From Macrothele yani (Eukaryota; Arthropoda; Arachnida; Araneae; Macrothelidae): a DNA stretch of 64,000 nt. This document shows positions 31,333 through 41,866 of this stretch, in pieces (within the stretch, counting starts at the first letter, position 1; the number at the start of each line of letters is the position of its first letter). The translations under genes and the position numbers were made by a program. The stretch is taken from the NCBI GenBank assembly GCA_039090855.1, contig CM077011.1:39141501-39205500 (forward strand), in the 5' to 3' direction. The notes beneath the pieces are model-generated. The model saw only the letters and a list, made by a program, of their open reading frames with translations, ran no database searches and was not told where the DNA came from.

Positions 31333-33538
31333 TAGAGATGAGCAAACCTATTCTTTTGAAAGAAGCGATTCTTCCGATCCAACTCATGAAAAAGATTCGT
31401 TCGTTTCGTTCGGTGAAGCTTCCAGTTTATAGAACGATTTGTGTCTAGCGAAACGAGTCTGTGTCGTACCGTTTCATTCGTTTCGCACAGTGATTCTTCC
31501 GGTTTGGAGAATGATTTGTGTTTAGGGAAATGATTCTGATTTGGGCCTTTCGTTTCTTTCGCTCGGTGATTCTGCAGGTTTAGAGAACGATTTTTGTCTC
31601 AGGAAATGATTCTGAGATGGATCCTTTCGTTCGGTGATTCTTCCATTTCAGAGAACGATTTGTGTCTAGGGAAATGATTCTGAGTTGGATCTTTTCGTTC
31701 GTTTCGCTTGGTGATACTTCCGGTTTAGAGAACGATTTGTGTCTTGCGAAACGAGTCTGTATCGTATCGTTTCATTCGTTTCGCACACTGATTCTTCCGG
31801 TTTGGAGAACGATTTGTGTTTAGGAAAATGATTCTGAGTTGGATACTTTCGTTCGTGTCGTTCGGTGATGCTTCCAGTTTACAGAACAATTTGTGTCTAA
31901 GGAAATGATTCTGAGTTGGATCCTTTCGTTCCTTTCGCACGGTGATTCTTCCGGTTTAGAGAACGATTTTTGTCTTAGGAAATGATTCTGTGCCTTACCC
32001 TTTCGTTTGTTTCGCTCGGTTATTCTTCCGGTTTAGAGAACGATTGGTGTCAAAGGAAATGATTCGGAACTGGATCCTTTCGTTCGTTTCGTTTCGCGAT
32101 ACTTCCGGTTTAGACGAGGATTTAGGTCTAGAGAAATGATTCCGGGTTGAATGTTTTCGTTCGTTTCGCTCGGTGATTCTTCTGGTTAAGAGAACGATTT
32201 TTGTCTTAGGAAATGATTCTGAGTTGGATCCTTTCGTTCGGTGATTCTTCCATTTCAGAGAACGATTTATGTCTAGGGAAATGATTCTGAATTGGATATT
32301 TTCGTTCGTTTCGGTTGGTGATTCTTCCGATTTAGAGAACGATTTGTGTTTAAGGAAAGGATTCTGTGTCGTACCCTTTCGTTTGTTTCGCTCGGTTATT
32401 CTTCCGGTTTAGAGAACGATTGGTGTCAAAAGAAATAATTCTGAACTGGATCCTTTCGTTCGTTTCGTTCAGCGATACTTCCGATTTAGACAAGGATTGG
32501 TTTCTAGAGAAATGATTCTGGGTCGGATGCTTTCGCACGTTTTGCTCGGTGATTCTTCTGGTAAAGAGAACGATTTTTGTCTTGGGAAACGATTCTGAGC
32601 TGGATCCTTTCGCTCAGTGATTCTTCCGGTTTAGAGAACGATTTGTGTTTAGGGAAATGATTCTGAGGTGGATCCTTTCGTTCGTTTCGTTCGGTGAAGC
32701 TTCCAGTTTACAGAACAAAGTGTGTCTAGGGAAATGATTCTGAGTTGGATCCTTTCGTTTCTTTTGCTCGGTGATTCTTCCGGTTAAGAGAACGATTTTT
32801 GTCTTGAGAAATGATTCTGAGTTGGATCCTTTCGTTCGGTGATTCTTCCATTTCAGAGAACGTTTTGTGTCTAGGGAAATGATTCTGAGTTGTATCTTTT
32901 CATTCGTTTCGCTTGGTGATATTTACGGTTTAAGGAACGATTTGTGTCTATGGAAACGATTCTGAGTTGTACCCCTTTGTTTGTTTCGCTCGGTGATTCT
33001 TTCCGGCCAGTGAACGAAATGTGTCTGGGGAAATGATTCTGTGTCGTACCCTTTCATTCGTTTCGTTCGGAGATTGTTCCGGTTTATTTCTAGGGAAACG
33101 TTTTCGTTCTTTTCGGTCGATAATCCTTTCTAGAGAACTACTTGCATCTAGGAAAATAATTCTGAGTAGGAAAGTTTCCTACGTTGAAGATACTGGTTTA
33201 GTGGACAGAGTGAATAAACGAATTTAAGTTTAATTTTTTTATAATTCTTACGGAAATTTTTTCCTCGGTTTTCATATAAGTTCGTATCGAAGTGTTCACG
33301 TAATTCATTGCATTTGTGCACTTCGGAATAAGGTAAGATCTTCTGACCACAACATGAACCTTATCGCGACACAATGGGGAAATTTTGATGTTCAGTAAAA
33401 CAAGTAATTTTAACTGATTCATTCAAGAAATCGGTTCTTTTACGGAATCGATGTCTTTCAGGGAAGATTCGTTCTCCAATGTCTCAATTTGCTGATTTGT
33501 TCTTTTCGAGCGAATCGTTCTCGAAAGATATGTCTCTA
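31333..33538. mobile_element. hAT-like non-autonomous element filled by a minisatellite
   Basis: Termini tagagatgagcaaacc (31333) and, in complement, tagagacatatctttcg (33538) share the tagaga start typical of hAT ends. The flanks atctagac (31325-31332) and gtccagac (33539-33546) agree at 6 of 8 positions. Almost the entire interior is the tandem array annotated separately. The right 300 bp (about 33230-33530) differ from the array but contain the same gaacgatt- and cgttct-type words. The borders are plausible rather than proven. Confidence 0.45.
31345..33210. repeat. Minisatellite, about 77-bp unit, about 24 copies
   Basis: The unit contains 'gattcttccggtttagagaa', 'cgatttgtgtctagggaaat', 'gattctgagttggatccttt' and 'cgttcgtttcgctcggt'. 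Some units lack one cgtttcg segment and are about 66 bp. Units differ by many substitutions, yet alternate variants recur: 'catttcagagaacg' versus 'cggtttagagaacg', and 'gtgtcaaaggaaatg' versus 'gtgtctagggaaatg'. This suggests higher-order duplication. Open frames across it are incidental and the unit length is not a multiple of three. Confidence 0.93.
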
Positions 33539-33737
33539 GTCCAGACCCCCAGGTGAGGACGTGGCAACCTTAACTCCATAGAGCAGTTTAGCTCTTTTAT
33601 CTTTTTTGCCTATCACCTGATTGGTTTGCAACTGCAATCATTTACATAACCCAACTCCCGATCCATACCCACCAATCTTCATAGCGCTCCGACAAATAAC
33701 TCCTGGTGTGGGTTATTTTTTGTCTAGCAATGTAGTT

Positions 33738-34295
33738 CACCCGCAACCCTCTGGTACGCATCGCCGGTACACTCAACAGCCACCGCACCATTTCCGACGT
33801 TTCGGAGCCTGTAGTCCTCCCTTACCTGCAGGACCTGCCAGCGGCCACGTTTCAACAGGACAATGCGCGCCTGCACGTGGCACGCATCGTGCAACAATTC
33901 TTCACTGCCCACCAGGTGTCCCTGCTGCCGTGGCCTGCCTGTTCTCCCGATAAGTCACCCATCGAACATGTCTGGTCTCTGATTGGCAACCGAGTGGCCC
34001 GGCAAGAACCACCCGCGGCTACGCCTGATGAACTGTGGCAACGCGTGGAAGCATCCTGGACTGACATACCCCAAGCCCACATCCAAAGCCTCTTTCGTTC
34101 GATGCCGCGGCGTTGTAGCGGCCGTTATTGCCTATCATGGTGGCCACACGAACTATTAAAGTGTGCGTGTTCCGTAAGTCGCACGGGCCTGTTAGCTCAA
34201 TCGTTTCATCTTTGTATATGTTGTTATGTGTCCAGTAAATCTGGCTTTGCTATCTCGTGTCCTTCTTGGTGTTGCATTTTGGGTGGCCAGCAATG
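33738..34295 (+). mobile_element. Tc1-like family G, 3' portion (G1)
   Basis: The right terminus ending ggccagcaatg at 34295 is the complement of the family G end seen at 47124 and 51685, and it is followed by TA. The left end is truncated inside the transposase gene at about 33738. The coding part runs 'LVRIAGTLNSHRT', 'ATFQQDNARLHVARIVQQFF' (second aspartate), 'WPACSPDKSPIEHVWSLIG' (third) and 'AHIQSLFRSMPRR', then a frameshift and the 3' UTR. It lacks the first catalytic aspartate and the DNA-binding domain. Confidence 0.88.
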
Positions 34296-34297
34296 TA

Positions 34298-36990
34298 GTT
34301 TGCGCAAGTAATCCTTCTTACATAAAAGTGGAAAGTGCAAGAAAAATAAAGAGGAAGCTTGGAGAACCTCTATTGTTGGAGGAAAAAAACATACCGTATC
34401 TGTTCAGTATATGATTAGTACTTGAGGTATGGCAAACAGTGGTGCGTACTTAATTTAACATAGATTAGGATTTTTAGTTTCCGTGACACAAAGCGGTTGC
34501 ATTGTGTTCATCTTTTAGAAATAAAAGATGAACACAGTGAAATAAAAGTTAAAGGAAGAAAGGTATAATATTGCGCATTGGCGTTGCAGGAGAGCAAGTT
34601 TGTTGGAAACATGTTCAGAGTGAATAAACGAATGAATAGATTAATAAAATTATCGAAGTTTTATTTCACTATACTTTAATTTAAAAAATATCTAATTTTT
34701 AGTTAAGTACTGGTTAATTGATACATTCTTTGAGTAGCGCTCTTTGGCTACACATGGCCTTTGCGCCATAAAAATTCAACAACCATTGTTTGAAAGATCA
34801 TAAGGTTATTTCGTCGGCTAGAGCGATGTGAAGCTGTTTACATAGAGCTACCTTAAACCTATAGTTTAAGAAAACATATATAGCTATTATAAGTTAGTTA
34901 AAAACGTATATAACCATCAAGGATATGATGAACTTCAAGTGCTTAATTCTATGAAAATGTGCGCCAAAGTCTAGGGCATCAATCGAAAATATTTTAGTAG
35001 CCGATTATTAAATACTTACGAAAAGTTCGTTTTTCCACGTTCTTTTAAAAGTAGTTTTCTTAAATTGTGACACAACCACACGTGGAAAGCAGTAATTATA
35101 TGCGAAGAAAAAAGTACATCAGTTTAATTATGTATTTCCCTGTCAGTTTCACACACGCAAAGCAATTAATCTATTTCATTTCCATCATCCTTAGCTGCTC
35201 CCCTCCAGCGCTTGAAAAGGCAGGTGGGAGCAACAATTCATCCAAGATTGCCTATGAGTCTCTATCCTTCTTTCGTCTCCTTCCCCCTTGCAATTTCGAG
35301 GTGTAATCCTAGTAAATCGTCCTGTAGGTGTAACCCTTTGCAAACAGAGCTTGCTGTAATGAAAGCAGGCTTCGTCAAAAGATAACACTGTATTTTAAGC
35401 TTCTATCGTTGAACTCTTTCCTTTCTAAAAATGCAGCGAGTGAGAAATAATTTGTTTAGAAGTGTTGTCAGGGTGGCTTGTTTATTAAGAATATAAATTC
35501 TTGCAAAGACCGTTCTATAAAGAGGACTTACTATATTTTTTTACGATATTCCTACAGCCTACTTTTCTTTAACGCATAATTGACCAAAAAACGAAAAAGG
35601 TATTCAGTTTCATTGTAATTTCTTATTTTTAAAACATGAAAATGTCTTACAATAATTGTTCTTGATTCAATTAGTTTCAATATTACGCGGAAATCTAAAG
35701 AATTTCAACGGTTTAATGTGAGAGGAAGGAATTAGCTTTCAAAGCAGTCCGAAAGACGCTTATTTGACTGCACATCTTGTGATGTACTGCAGATTCAGGT
35801 TAATAGGGCTGTCAGGTAATCCGGCAGGCGTTTAGTTGGGGCAATTTTAGGAGAGTATCCCAGATTAGTTCTCTGGGATGAAGCACCCCATAATTGGAGC
35901 AGCAGCTTAATTGGACTAAACGGTTCGAACCTCGATGTGTTCCAATTAACCGGAATGTACTGCATACCCCTACTTTAACCTTCCGTTTCAGTTTTTCTGC
36001 TCTCATAGAAATTTTTTCTCCCTTAATGGCACATTATTGAGTTTTTCAAGTTGGTAACCTGACAGTGGGTTAAAAGATAAAAAAAAAGAAGAGCTATGTT
36101 GCAGTACGATATATTATGTGCTGAGTACGATATGCTATGAGCGGATTTCAATATGCTATGTAGATTAATAAGTGCAGTGCTAGAAATCGGCCGGTATACA
36201 CCGGTATGGCATACCGGCACTTCTTTTTTCCAAGTATTTCATACTGAAACTTTTTGTACCCACAATTTACCTGCCGGCACTAGTTTTAGTGGTGGGAACT
36301 GCTGAAATGATTTTTTTCAAATTTATTATTTATTTTTGTCTCTGACTTACGAGCGCGCATTCTTAAGCATAGAAACGTTATGTGACTCGTGCTCTTGAGA
36401 AACAGCTGTGTGGTAATCTTAAAGGGTAGGAGAATGTATACGCATTTGGAAGAAGGTAAGATTTCTATTAATTAAAGACTGAATATTCATTCTGATTGCG
36501 AAGGCTCTGATTACGAAATTTCTAATTGCCCGACTTTCTACTTCTTGAAAATCCTTATTGGATGGGAGGGAGGGGGGGGGGCTTCTCTACTCAGAATCTT
36601 AAAGTTCTAGATTCAAGACCAGCTGAATCGCTAATGATCGGTCGAGGTTCGAAAGTCTCGTTAATCCGTTGGTCCCAGGGTAGAGACTCCTCGTTGTGAA
36701 CAAGTCTAACACCAATCCTCGGTGTAGCATAAGTAATGCTCGCCGTGGTCCGAAAACCATAAAACTCTTTATATCAACCGCCATCGCTTCTGATTTATGG
36801 TGCAATTGTATTTCATGGAATTGTAAATTACTTTCCAAAAAAAGGAGTTTTTCTTCCGGGCATTTTGTTTTTTTTACGTTTTCAGTTTTGGATATTTTCT
36901 GGAGAAGGTATTTTTTCTAAGGGATTTTTAGCTAAATATGAGCGCACCGGCTCTTCAAAATTTCCATTTCGAGCTCTGAGTGAGAGTTTC
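34298..36990. other. 2.7 kb without a recognised gene
   Basis: AT-rich sequence. It includes the hairpin at 34503-34536 and a cluster of ccggta/taccgg words at 36189-36230. A B-box-like 'gaggttcgaa' occurs near 36644-36653 on the plus strand and on the minus strand near 35927-35937. These could be SINE relics but no A box was found. No coding frame has a recognisable domain. Confidence 0.4.
34503..34536. repeat. Perfect 15-bp inverted repeat, 4-base loop
   Basis: Arms tgtgttcatctttta and taaaagatgaacaca are exactly complementary around gaaa. There is no neighbouring gene to give it a regulatory meaning. It may be the product of a template switch. Confidence 0.9.
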
Positions 36991-37037
36991 GAAAACACAA
37001 GTTAGTAAAACCATGCAATGCATTGATTATTATTATA

Positions 37038-38798
37038 CAGTAGTGGCCAAAATTGTGGAAACCTTTCGGAAAAAGTGTATTTTTGAGGTTTGATGGCCCA
37101 TAACACCACTTTTTTTAGAGTAATACCATAAAATTATATATCAATGGAAATATAATATAATCAAGAATGTAATGCAATAACGTTTGTTTAGTTATCTGTT
37201 TTCTATGAAAAGTTAAAGGAAGCAAAACTTGCACAAAAAGAAAAAAGGAAGCAAAACTTGCTAAGGTTGGTATGAAGTAGCTTTCCTTCATTTGAATGTA
37301 GCCAATGAGCATGAATGTTTAAAGAGCCAATCAGGTGTCATCTTGTTTTGGCTATGAGCCAATAAGGTCACAGTAGGATTCAGCTATTGATGTCATGTAT
37401 TGGAGCTGAGAGGAGGACATTTGTCAGTGTGCTATCTGATTGCTATCAATTTTTTTTTTGTTCTTTCATTTAGTGAGCTTGTAAAACGTAATAACATTAA
37501 CGAAATGGCGCAAACAGTTGACTGGTCACCCAAAAAGCGATGTAAAATATTGATAGTACTATTAAGTGGACAAGGCTTCAGTTATGAAGAAATTAGAAGA
37601 AAAATTGGTGGAAACTTTACCAAAGGTGGCATTTCTAAATTTTTGAAGAGGTATAAGGAGACTCAGTCACTACAAAACCAAACTGGTAAAGGCAGGAAAA
37701 GGTGCCCAACAGTAAGTGATGATGGAAGAATTAAGAGACTGTGCCTAAGTGACAGAAGAAAATCATCTGGGTGTATACAAGATGAAATGGCGCAATGCAA
37801 TGTGATGTTAAATGCAAGAACTGTTCAGCGCAGACTGCAGGAATTTGGTCTAAAAGCTGGAATTCCACAAAAAAAAAAAAAAAAAAAAAAAGGCATTTTT
37901 ATCTCTCAAACAAAGGTTGAAAAGATGAAACTGGACTAAAAGCCATGTTAACTGGACAGCGGGAAAATTGGAACGGTGTTATTTGGAGTGATGAGACCAA
38001 AATCTCTGTTTGATAGTGATGGCATAAAATACGTAAGGAGAAGAATCGGAGAAGATTTGCAACCTGATTGCATTACATGTACCGTGAAACACTCAGTTAG
38101 TGTTATGATCTGGTGTTGTATGACATCAAAAGGTGTGGGCAGAATTTACGTGATTAAAGGGAATATAAATGGCCAAAAATACGTTAATGAAATACTTGAG
38201 CCCAAACTGAAGCCCTCCGCACGTGATCTTTTCCAAGATAATGACGCATTTATATTTCAACAGGATTCAACTCCATGTCACGTTGCTGCTGTGTGCAAAA
38301 CGTGGTTTCAAGATAATCATATTCTACTGCTGGAATGGCCTGGGAATAGACCTTAACCCCATCGAAAATCTATGGAGCCAACTATAGAAACATGTTAGTC
38401 AGAAGCAACCCAGCAATAAAGCCCAATTAATAGAAGCAATAATTCAATCTTGGTTTCACATTATAACAAGTGCAGAACTAAAAAATGTGGTTCTCTCCAC
38501 GGGAAGGCGTTGTAAGGCCGTAATTAACGCTAAAGGTTACCCAACTAAGTATTAACTGACATGCTGAGAATTTTTCTAAATCTCATTTTTTCTATGTGTT
38601 TCACTTTTCTTCTTTATAACTGCTGTTCAAATACAAAATCCTTCATAAAAGTTATTGCATTACATTTTTGATGAAATTATCTTTTTATTGATATATAACT
38701 TCATGGTATTACTCCAAAAAAAAAAAGTGGTGTTATGAGTCATCAAGCCTCAAAACTACTCTATTTCCCTAAAGTTTCCACAATTTTGGCCATGGACT
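37038..38798 (+). mobile_element. Tc1-like element N with long TIRs
   Basis: The left arm starts cagtagtggccaaaattgtg at 37038 and extends inward about 165 bp with a matching complement ending near 38798. Shared words include 'cataacaccactttttt', 'taataccat' and 'aatgtaatgcaataac'. TA flanks both ends (37036-37037, 38799-38800). The outermost six bases on the right are altered. The transposase gene lies between the arms on the plus strand. Confidence 0.88.
37505..38555 (+). pseudogene. Tc1-like transposase of element N
   Basis: The start at 37505 gives 'MAQTVDWSPKKRCKILIVLL', a helix-turn-helix ('YEEIRRKIGGNFTKGGISKF') and the linker 'RRKSSGCIQDEMAQCNV'. A run of 23 A at 37869-37891 lies in the coding region just after 'LKAGIPQ'. 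The frame then shifts and resumes with 'WSDETKISLFDSDG' (first aspartate), 'SVMIWCCMTSKGVG', 'FIFQQDSTPCHVA' (second) and, after another shift near 38345, 'DLNPIENLWSQL' (third). It ends at 'AKGYPTKY'. All three catalytic residues persist, but two frame breaks and one stop prevent expression. Confidence 0.88.
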
Positions 38799-39510
38799 TA
38801 TTGTACGCTTTCCAACATACCAGAAAGCATTACTCAAGTTGTGAGGATAATGGCTGTGGAATAAATCTCACTCCTGTGCCCTGACCTTTGACCCCCTTTC
38901 GATGTTATTCAACAGAACCGGTTCAGTATATCTCCGGAACAACATACTAAAGTTTTGTCGCAATCCAAGCATTTTTACGCAAGTTATGACGCATAAGGGC
39001 GATGGAATGGATCCCACTCCTATGTTCTAACCTTTGACCCCATTTCGTCCATTTTCAATAGGGTCCGTCATCAGGTTGTCCCTTATATACCACATACTAA
39101 AATTTCATCGAAATCAAACCAATTTTACGCGAGTTGTCGTTCGGACAGACAGTCAGATGAACGGAACGGACAAAGCTGGAGCATATACGCTTATTTAACC
39201 TACGGTTGGAAAGCGTAAATAAATGCACTGCAAAAAGAATCAAACCATTCAGTATAGATGCCGTCCAGTTGTGTTCCTTAAACAGATGTGACATTCTCCA
39301 TCACCGAAAACGATCATTTATTGCTGTTGAGACTGGAAGCTGGACAAGCACTTTTTATCGCTTAGGAATACTTGGGTGGAATTTCTGTTCACTGGCAACA
39401 AAACCTATAGTAAAATCGGCGGGTCTTAATTTTTCGGGTGCTTATTTCTATGCCAATTTCAACTCACTATATACTCTACACTGAAGAGCAATTGAATTAG
39501 AGATACCTGT

Positions 39511-40593
39511 CTAGTAACGTGTAACACCACCTTTTGCCCTGATGACAGCGGAAGCGTCCGGTGTCATCAGGGCGAAAGGTGCTTGCAAAAGACAACGCTT
39601 CGGGTGTGTTGACTCGACAACACACCGGAAGCGTTTGGAAGCCATACGGATCCACGATCCCTGAACAAGCTCCTACAGTTCACGAAGATTTGATGGAGGG
39701 GGGTCAGAGCCTCGAACATCTCTCTCGATGGCATCCCAGATGTGCTCGATGGGATTGAGGTCACGTGACCTAGTTGGCCAAGGAAGCGAGGTTACGTCGG
39801 TCGAGTGTTCATCCAAACATTCGGGTACAATTCGGGAGCGATGGCACGGCGCATTGCCTTGTTGCAGGATGTGGTCCCCAGTGGGATGTTGAAGACGCAC
39901 AAACAGGAGCAAATGGTCGTCCAGGATATCCCAGTAACGTTGATCTGTGAGGGACGATGTCACACGTACCAGGCGTCCCATTTCAGTCCACGAAAACAGT
40001 CCCCAGACCAGAATGCCACCCTCACCAGGTTGAAGAGTACCCTGCTGACAAGAAGGATTCATCGCTTCATGTGGTTTGCGTTGTACTCGTATCCTGCCAT
40101 CCGCATGTACCAACGTAAATCTCGACTTATCAGTGCAGGCAACACTATCCCACATGTCTGGGGTCCAGTTGCGATGTTTCTGCACCCATGCTAATCTCTT
40201 CATACTGTAATGTGCGGTAAGCAGCGGTACCCTCGTGGGACGATGGCTTCTGTACCCCATAGCGAGGAGATGGTTCTGGATGGTGTGGCTGCTTACACAT
40301 TTTTGTGCACCAGCGTTAAATTGCCGAGTGATTTTTTGCACTATGGCCCGTCTATCTGCTGTTACAATGCCAGTTAGCCGACGATGACCCCGCTCACCCA
40401 CACGCTGTTGTCCATGGCAGTTGGCCCTTGCAGGGATGGTTTTACCGGATTCGATGTACTCACGGTACATCCGTGACACAGTGGCTCATGAAAACCCCAA
40501 TGCCTGTACGCCTTCTGAGATGGAGTGACACATTCGTCTGGCCCGGACAATTTGCCCATGATCAAATGCGCTTAGATCCTTCGTCTTACCCAT
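39511..40593 (-). pseudogene. Tc1-like transposase, A3 copy
   Basis: The start at 40593 reads 'MGKTKDLSAFDHGQIVRARRM'. A frameshift near 40480 leads to a 268-codon open stretch: 'RRLTGIVTADRRAIVQKITRQ', 'SHTIQNHLLAMGYRSHRPTR', 'ACTDKSRFTLV' (aspartate kept, following E changed to K), 'GEGGILVWGLFSW', then 'ILQQGNAPCHR'. In the last, glycine replaces the second catalytic aspartate. 'DLNPIEHIWDAIERDV' is intact. The C-terminus is disrupted by the palindromic rearrangement at 39530-39633. It is inactive. Confidence 0.9.
39530..39633. repeat. Two adjacent imperfect palindromes in A3
   Basis: Arms 39530-39547 and 39562-39579 (ccttttgccctgatgaca and its complement with one mismatch) enclose a 14-base spacer. 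Arms 39596-39611 and 39618-39633 (cgcttcgggtgtgttg and its complement with one mismatch) enclose six bases. Sister copies have only one arm of each, so the second arms were created in place. Confidence 0.85.
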
Positions 40594-40772
40594 ACTGAGT
40601 CCGACTCTTACTGATTCCCGTCGCATCACTTCTTATATTGTCGGATCGCTACATACGTCATGTCATTTCCGTTTACAGGGCCGCCTACAGCGCCACATTT
40701 GCATAACGCCAGCTGTCTCTAATTCAATTGCTCTACAGTGTATATAAGTGCCAGAAAAATTGGTACACCAGT

Positions 40773-41822
40773 CTAATACTTGGTAGGTCCCCTACGGAAG
40801 CGCAGGACTGCTGAAATGCGACAGAGCACGGACTTCACTACCTTCTGGAAATATGCTGTAGGCAATGCTCCCCATACTTCCTGCAGAGCGTTCCACAATT
40901 CGGGTGTATTCCGAGGTATCAGATTCCTGTGTTCGATAGGGCGTTGCATGGCATCCCAAATGTGTTCTATCACGTTCAGATCTGGGGACTTGGGTGGGAA
41001 TGGCAACACCCTAAACTCAGATGAATGCTCCTCTAACCATAATGTGGCGCCCCGACACTTGTGTGGAGGGGCATTGTCTGTTGGAACAGGCCCAACCCAT
41101 CAGCATGAATGCAGGGCATGAACGGATGTACCTCGTCAGAAAGAATGCGCCCATAGCGTTGGCCGGTCACAGACGTTTGTAGGCGTACCAGTGATCGCAG
41201 TGAAGTCCAGCTAAACGCACACCATACCATTACTGACCCCACACTAGCCGGTACAGTTCCCTGTTGACAGGCTGGATTCATGGCTTCATGGGGTTTGCGC
41301 CACACACAAATCCTTCCATCTGCCCGATACATTTGGAAACGCGGCTCGTCAGAGCAGGCTACTTGTTTCCAGTCATCAAGTGTCCAGTGGTGGTGCTGCT
41401 GTGCCCAAGCGGGGCGCATGGTTCGGTGTCGTGCACTCATCAAGGGGACTCGAGTTGGGCGTCGGCTCCCCAAGCCCATATCGTGCAGAGTACGTTGCAC
41501 AATCCGGACGCTGATGCTTGTTGATGCTCTAGCATTGAATTCCGATTGTACCTGCGAGAGTGTTGCACGCCTATCACGTGAAACGATTCTTGACAGCCGA
41601 CGATGATCACGTTCACGCAATGTCTTTTTACGGCCACACTGGTATCGCAGGTTGTAGATTTTGCCGGAATTCTTGTAGTCACGGTACACCTTTGCAATGG
41701 TCGTCTGTCTGTGAAAATCCGAACTTCGTTTCTACCTCCGAAATTCTATGGCCCATCTCACGAACGGCAACTATGACATCCCGCTGAAAATCGCTGAAAT
41801 CGTTATTACTTGTCATTCTCAT
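40773..41822 (-). pseudogene. Tc1-like transposase of element D
   Basis: The start at 41822 gives 'MRMTSNNDFSDFQRDVIVAV' and 'HRISEVETKFGFS'. It shifts frame near 41690 into a 218-codon stretch with 'RDHRRLSRIVSRDRRATLSQ', 'RTLHDMGLGSRRPTRVPLM', 'VACSDEPRFQMY' (first aspartate) and 'VGSVMVWCAFSW'. Loss of one base near 41060 turns the QQDN block into 'FQQTMPLHTS' and shifts frame. The last part, in another frame, has 'PFPPKSPDLNVIEHIWDAM' and ends 'RGPTKY' at 40773. Two frameshifts make it inactive. Confidence 0.88.
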
Positions 41823-41866
41823 GCCGAAAACAGCTCTGACACCTGGCAAGGATGTTTATCGCTTTA

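Larger units (their letters stand above)
36992..39217. mobile_element. Repeat family R, copy 2, split by Tc1-like element N
   Basis: The shared upstream 'acaagttagtaaaaccatgc' is followed by 'attgattattatta', then element N. The R body resumes at about 38801 ('ttgtacgctttccaac') and ends gttggaaagcgta at about 39205-39217. It has fewer monomers than copy 1: about two rather than four. The last 40 bases contain 'acgcttatttaacctacggtt' before the complementary end, forming a terminal hairpin that is also present in copy 1. Confidence 0.72.
39479..40740 (-). mobile_element. Tc1-like element, family A copy A3
   Basis: The ends cactgaagagcaattgaatt at 39479 and its near complement ending at 40740 are flanked by TA (39477-39478, 40741-40742). 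At 1262 bp it is longer than its sisters. The surplus sits at 39541-39633, where two adjacent imperfect palindromes have been generated. It has inserted at or beside the outer end of element D. Confidence 0.92.

Noticed and set aside
31725..32538. Repetitive frames within the minisatellite as a repeat protein
   Set aside because: The unit length is not a multiple of three, so the frame is lost from unit to unit. The peptides are by-products of the tandem array.
31345..33210. CRISPR-like array
   Set aside because: The units are contiguous and diverged with no unique spacers, and the genome is eukaryotic.
33726..34302. agcaatgtagtt at 33725-33736 and 34290-34301 as a target duplication of G1
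   Set aside because: The right copy overlaps the TIR end of family G itself, so it cannot be simple flanking DNA. The left copy may be chance or a deletion junction.
36172..36310. CCGGTA-rich segment as a hAT-like terminus
   Set aside because: Only one side could be seen. No matching inverted end or 8-bp duplication was found nearby.
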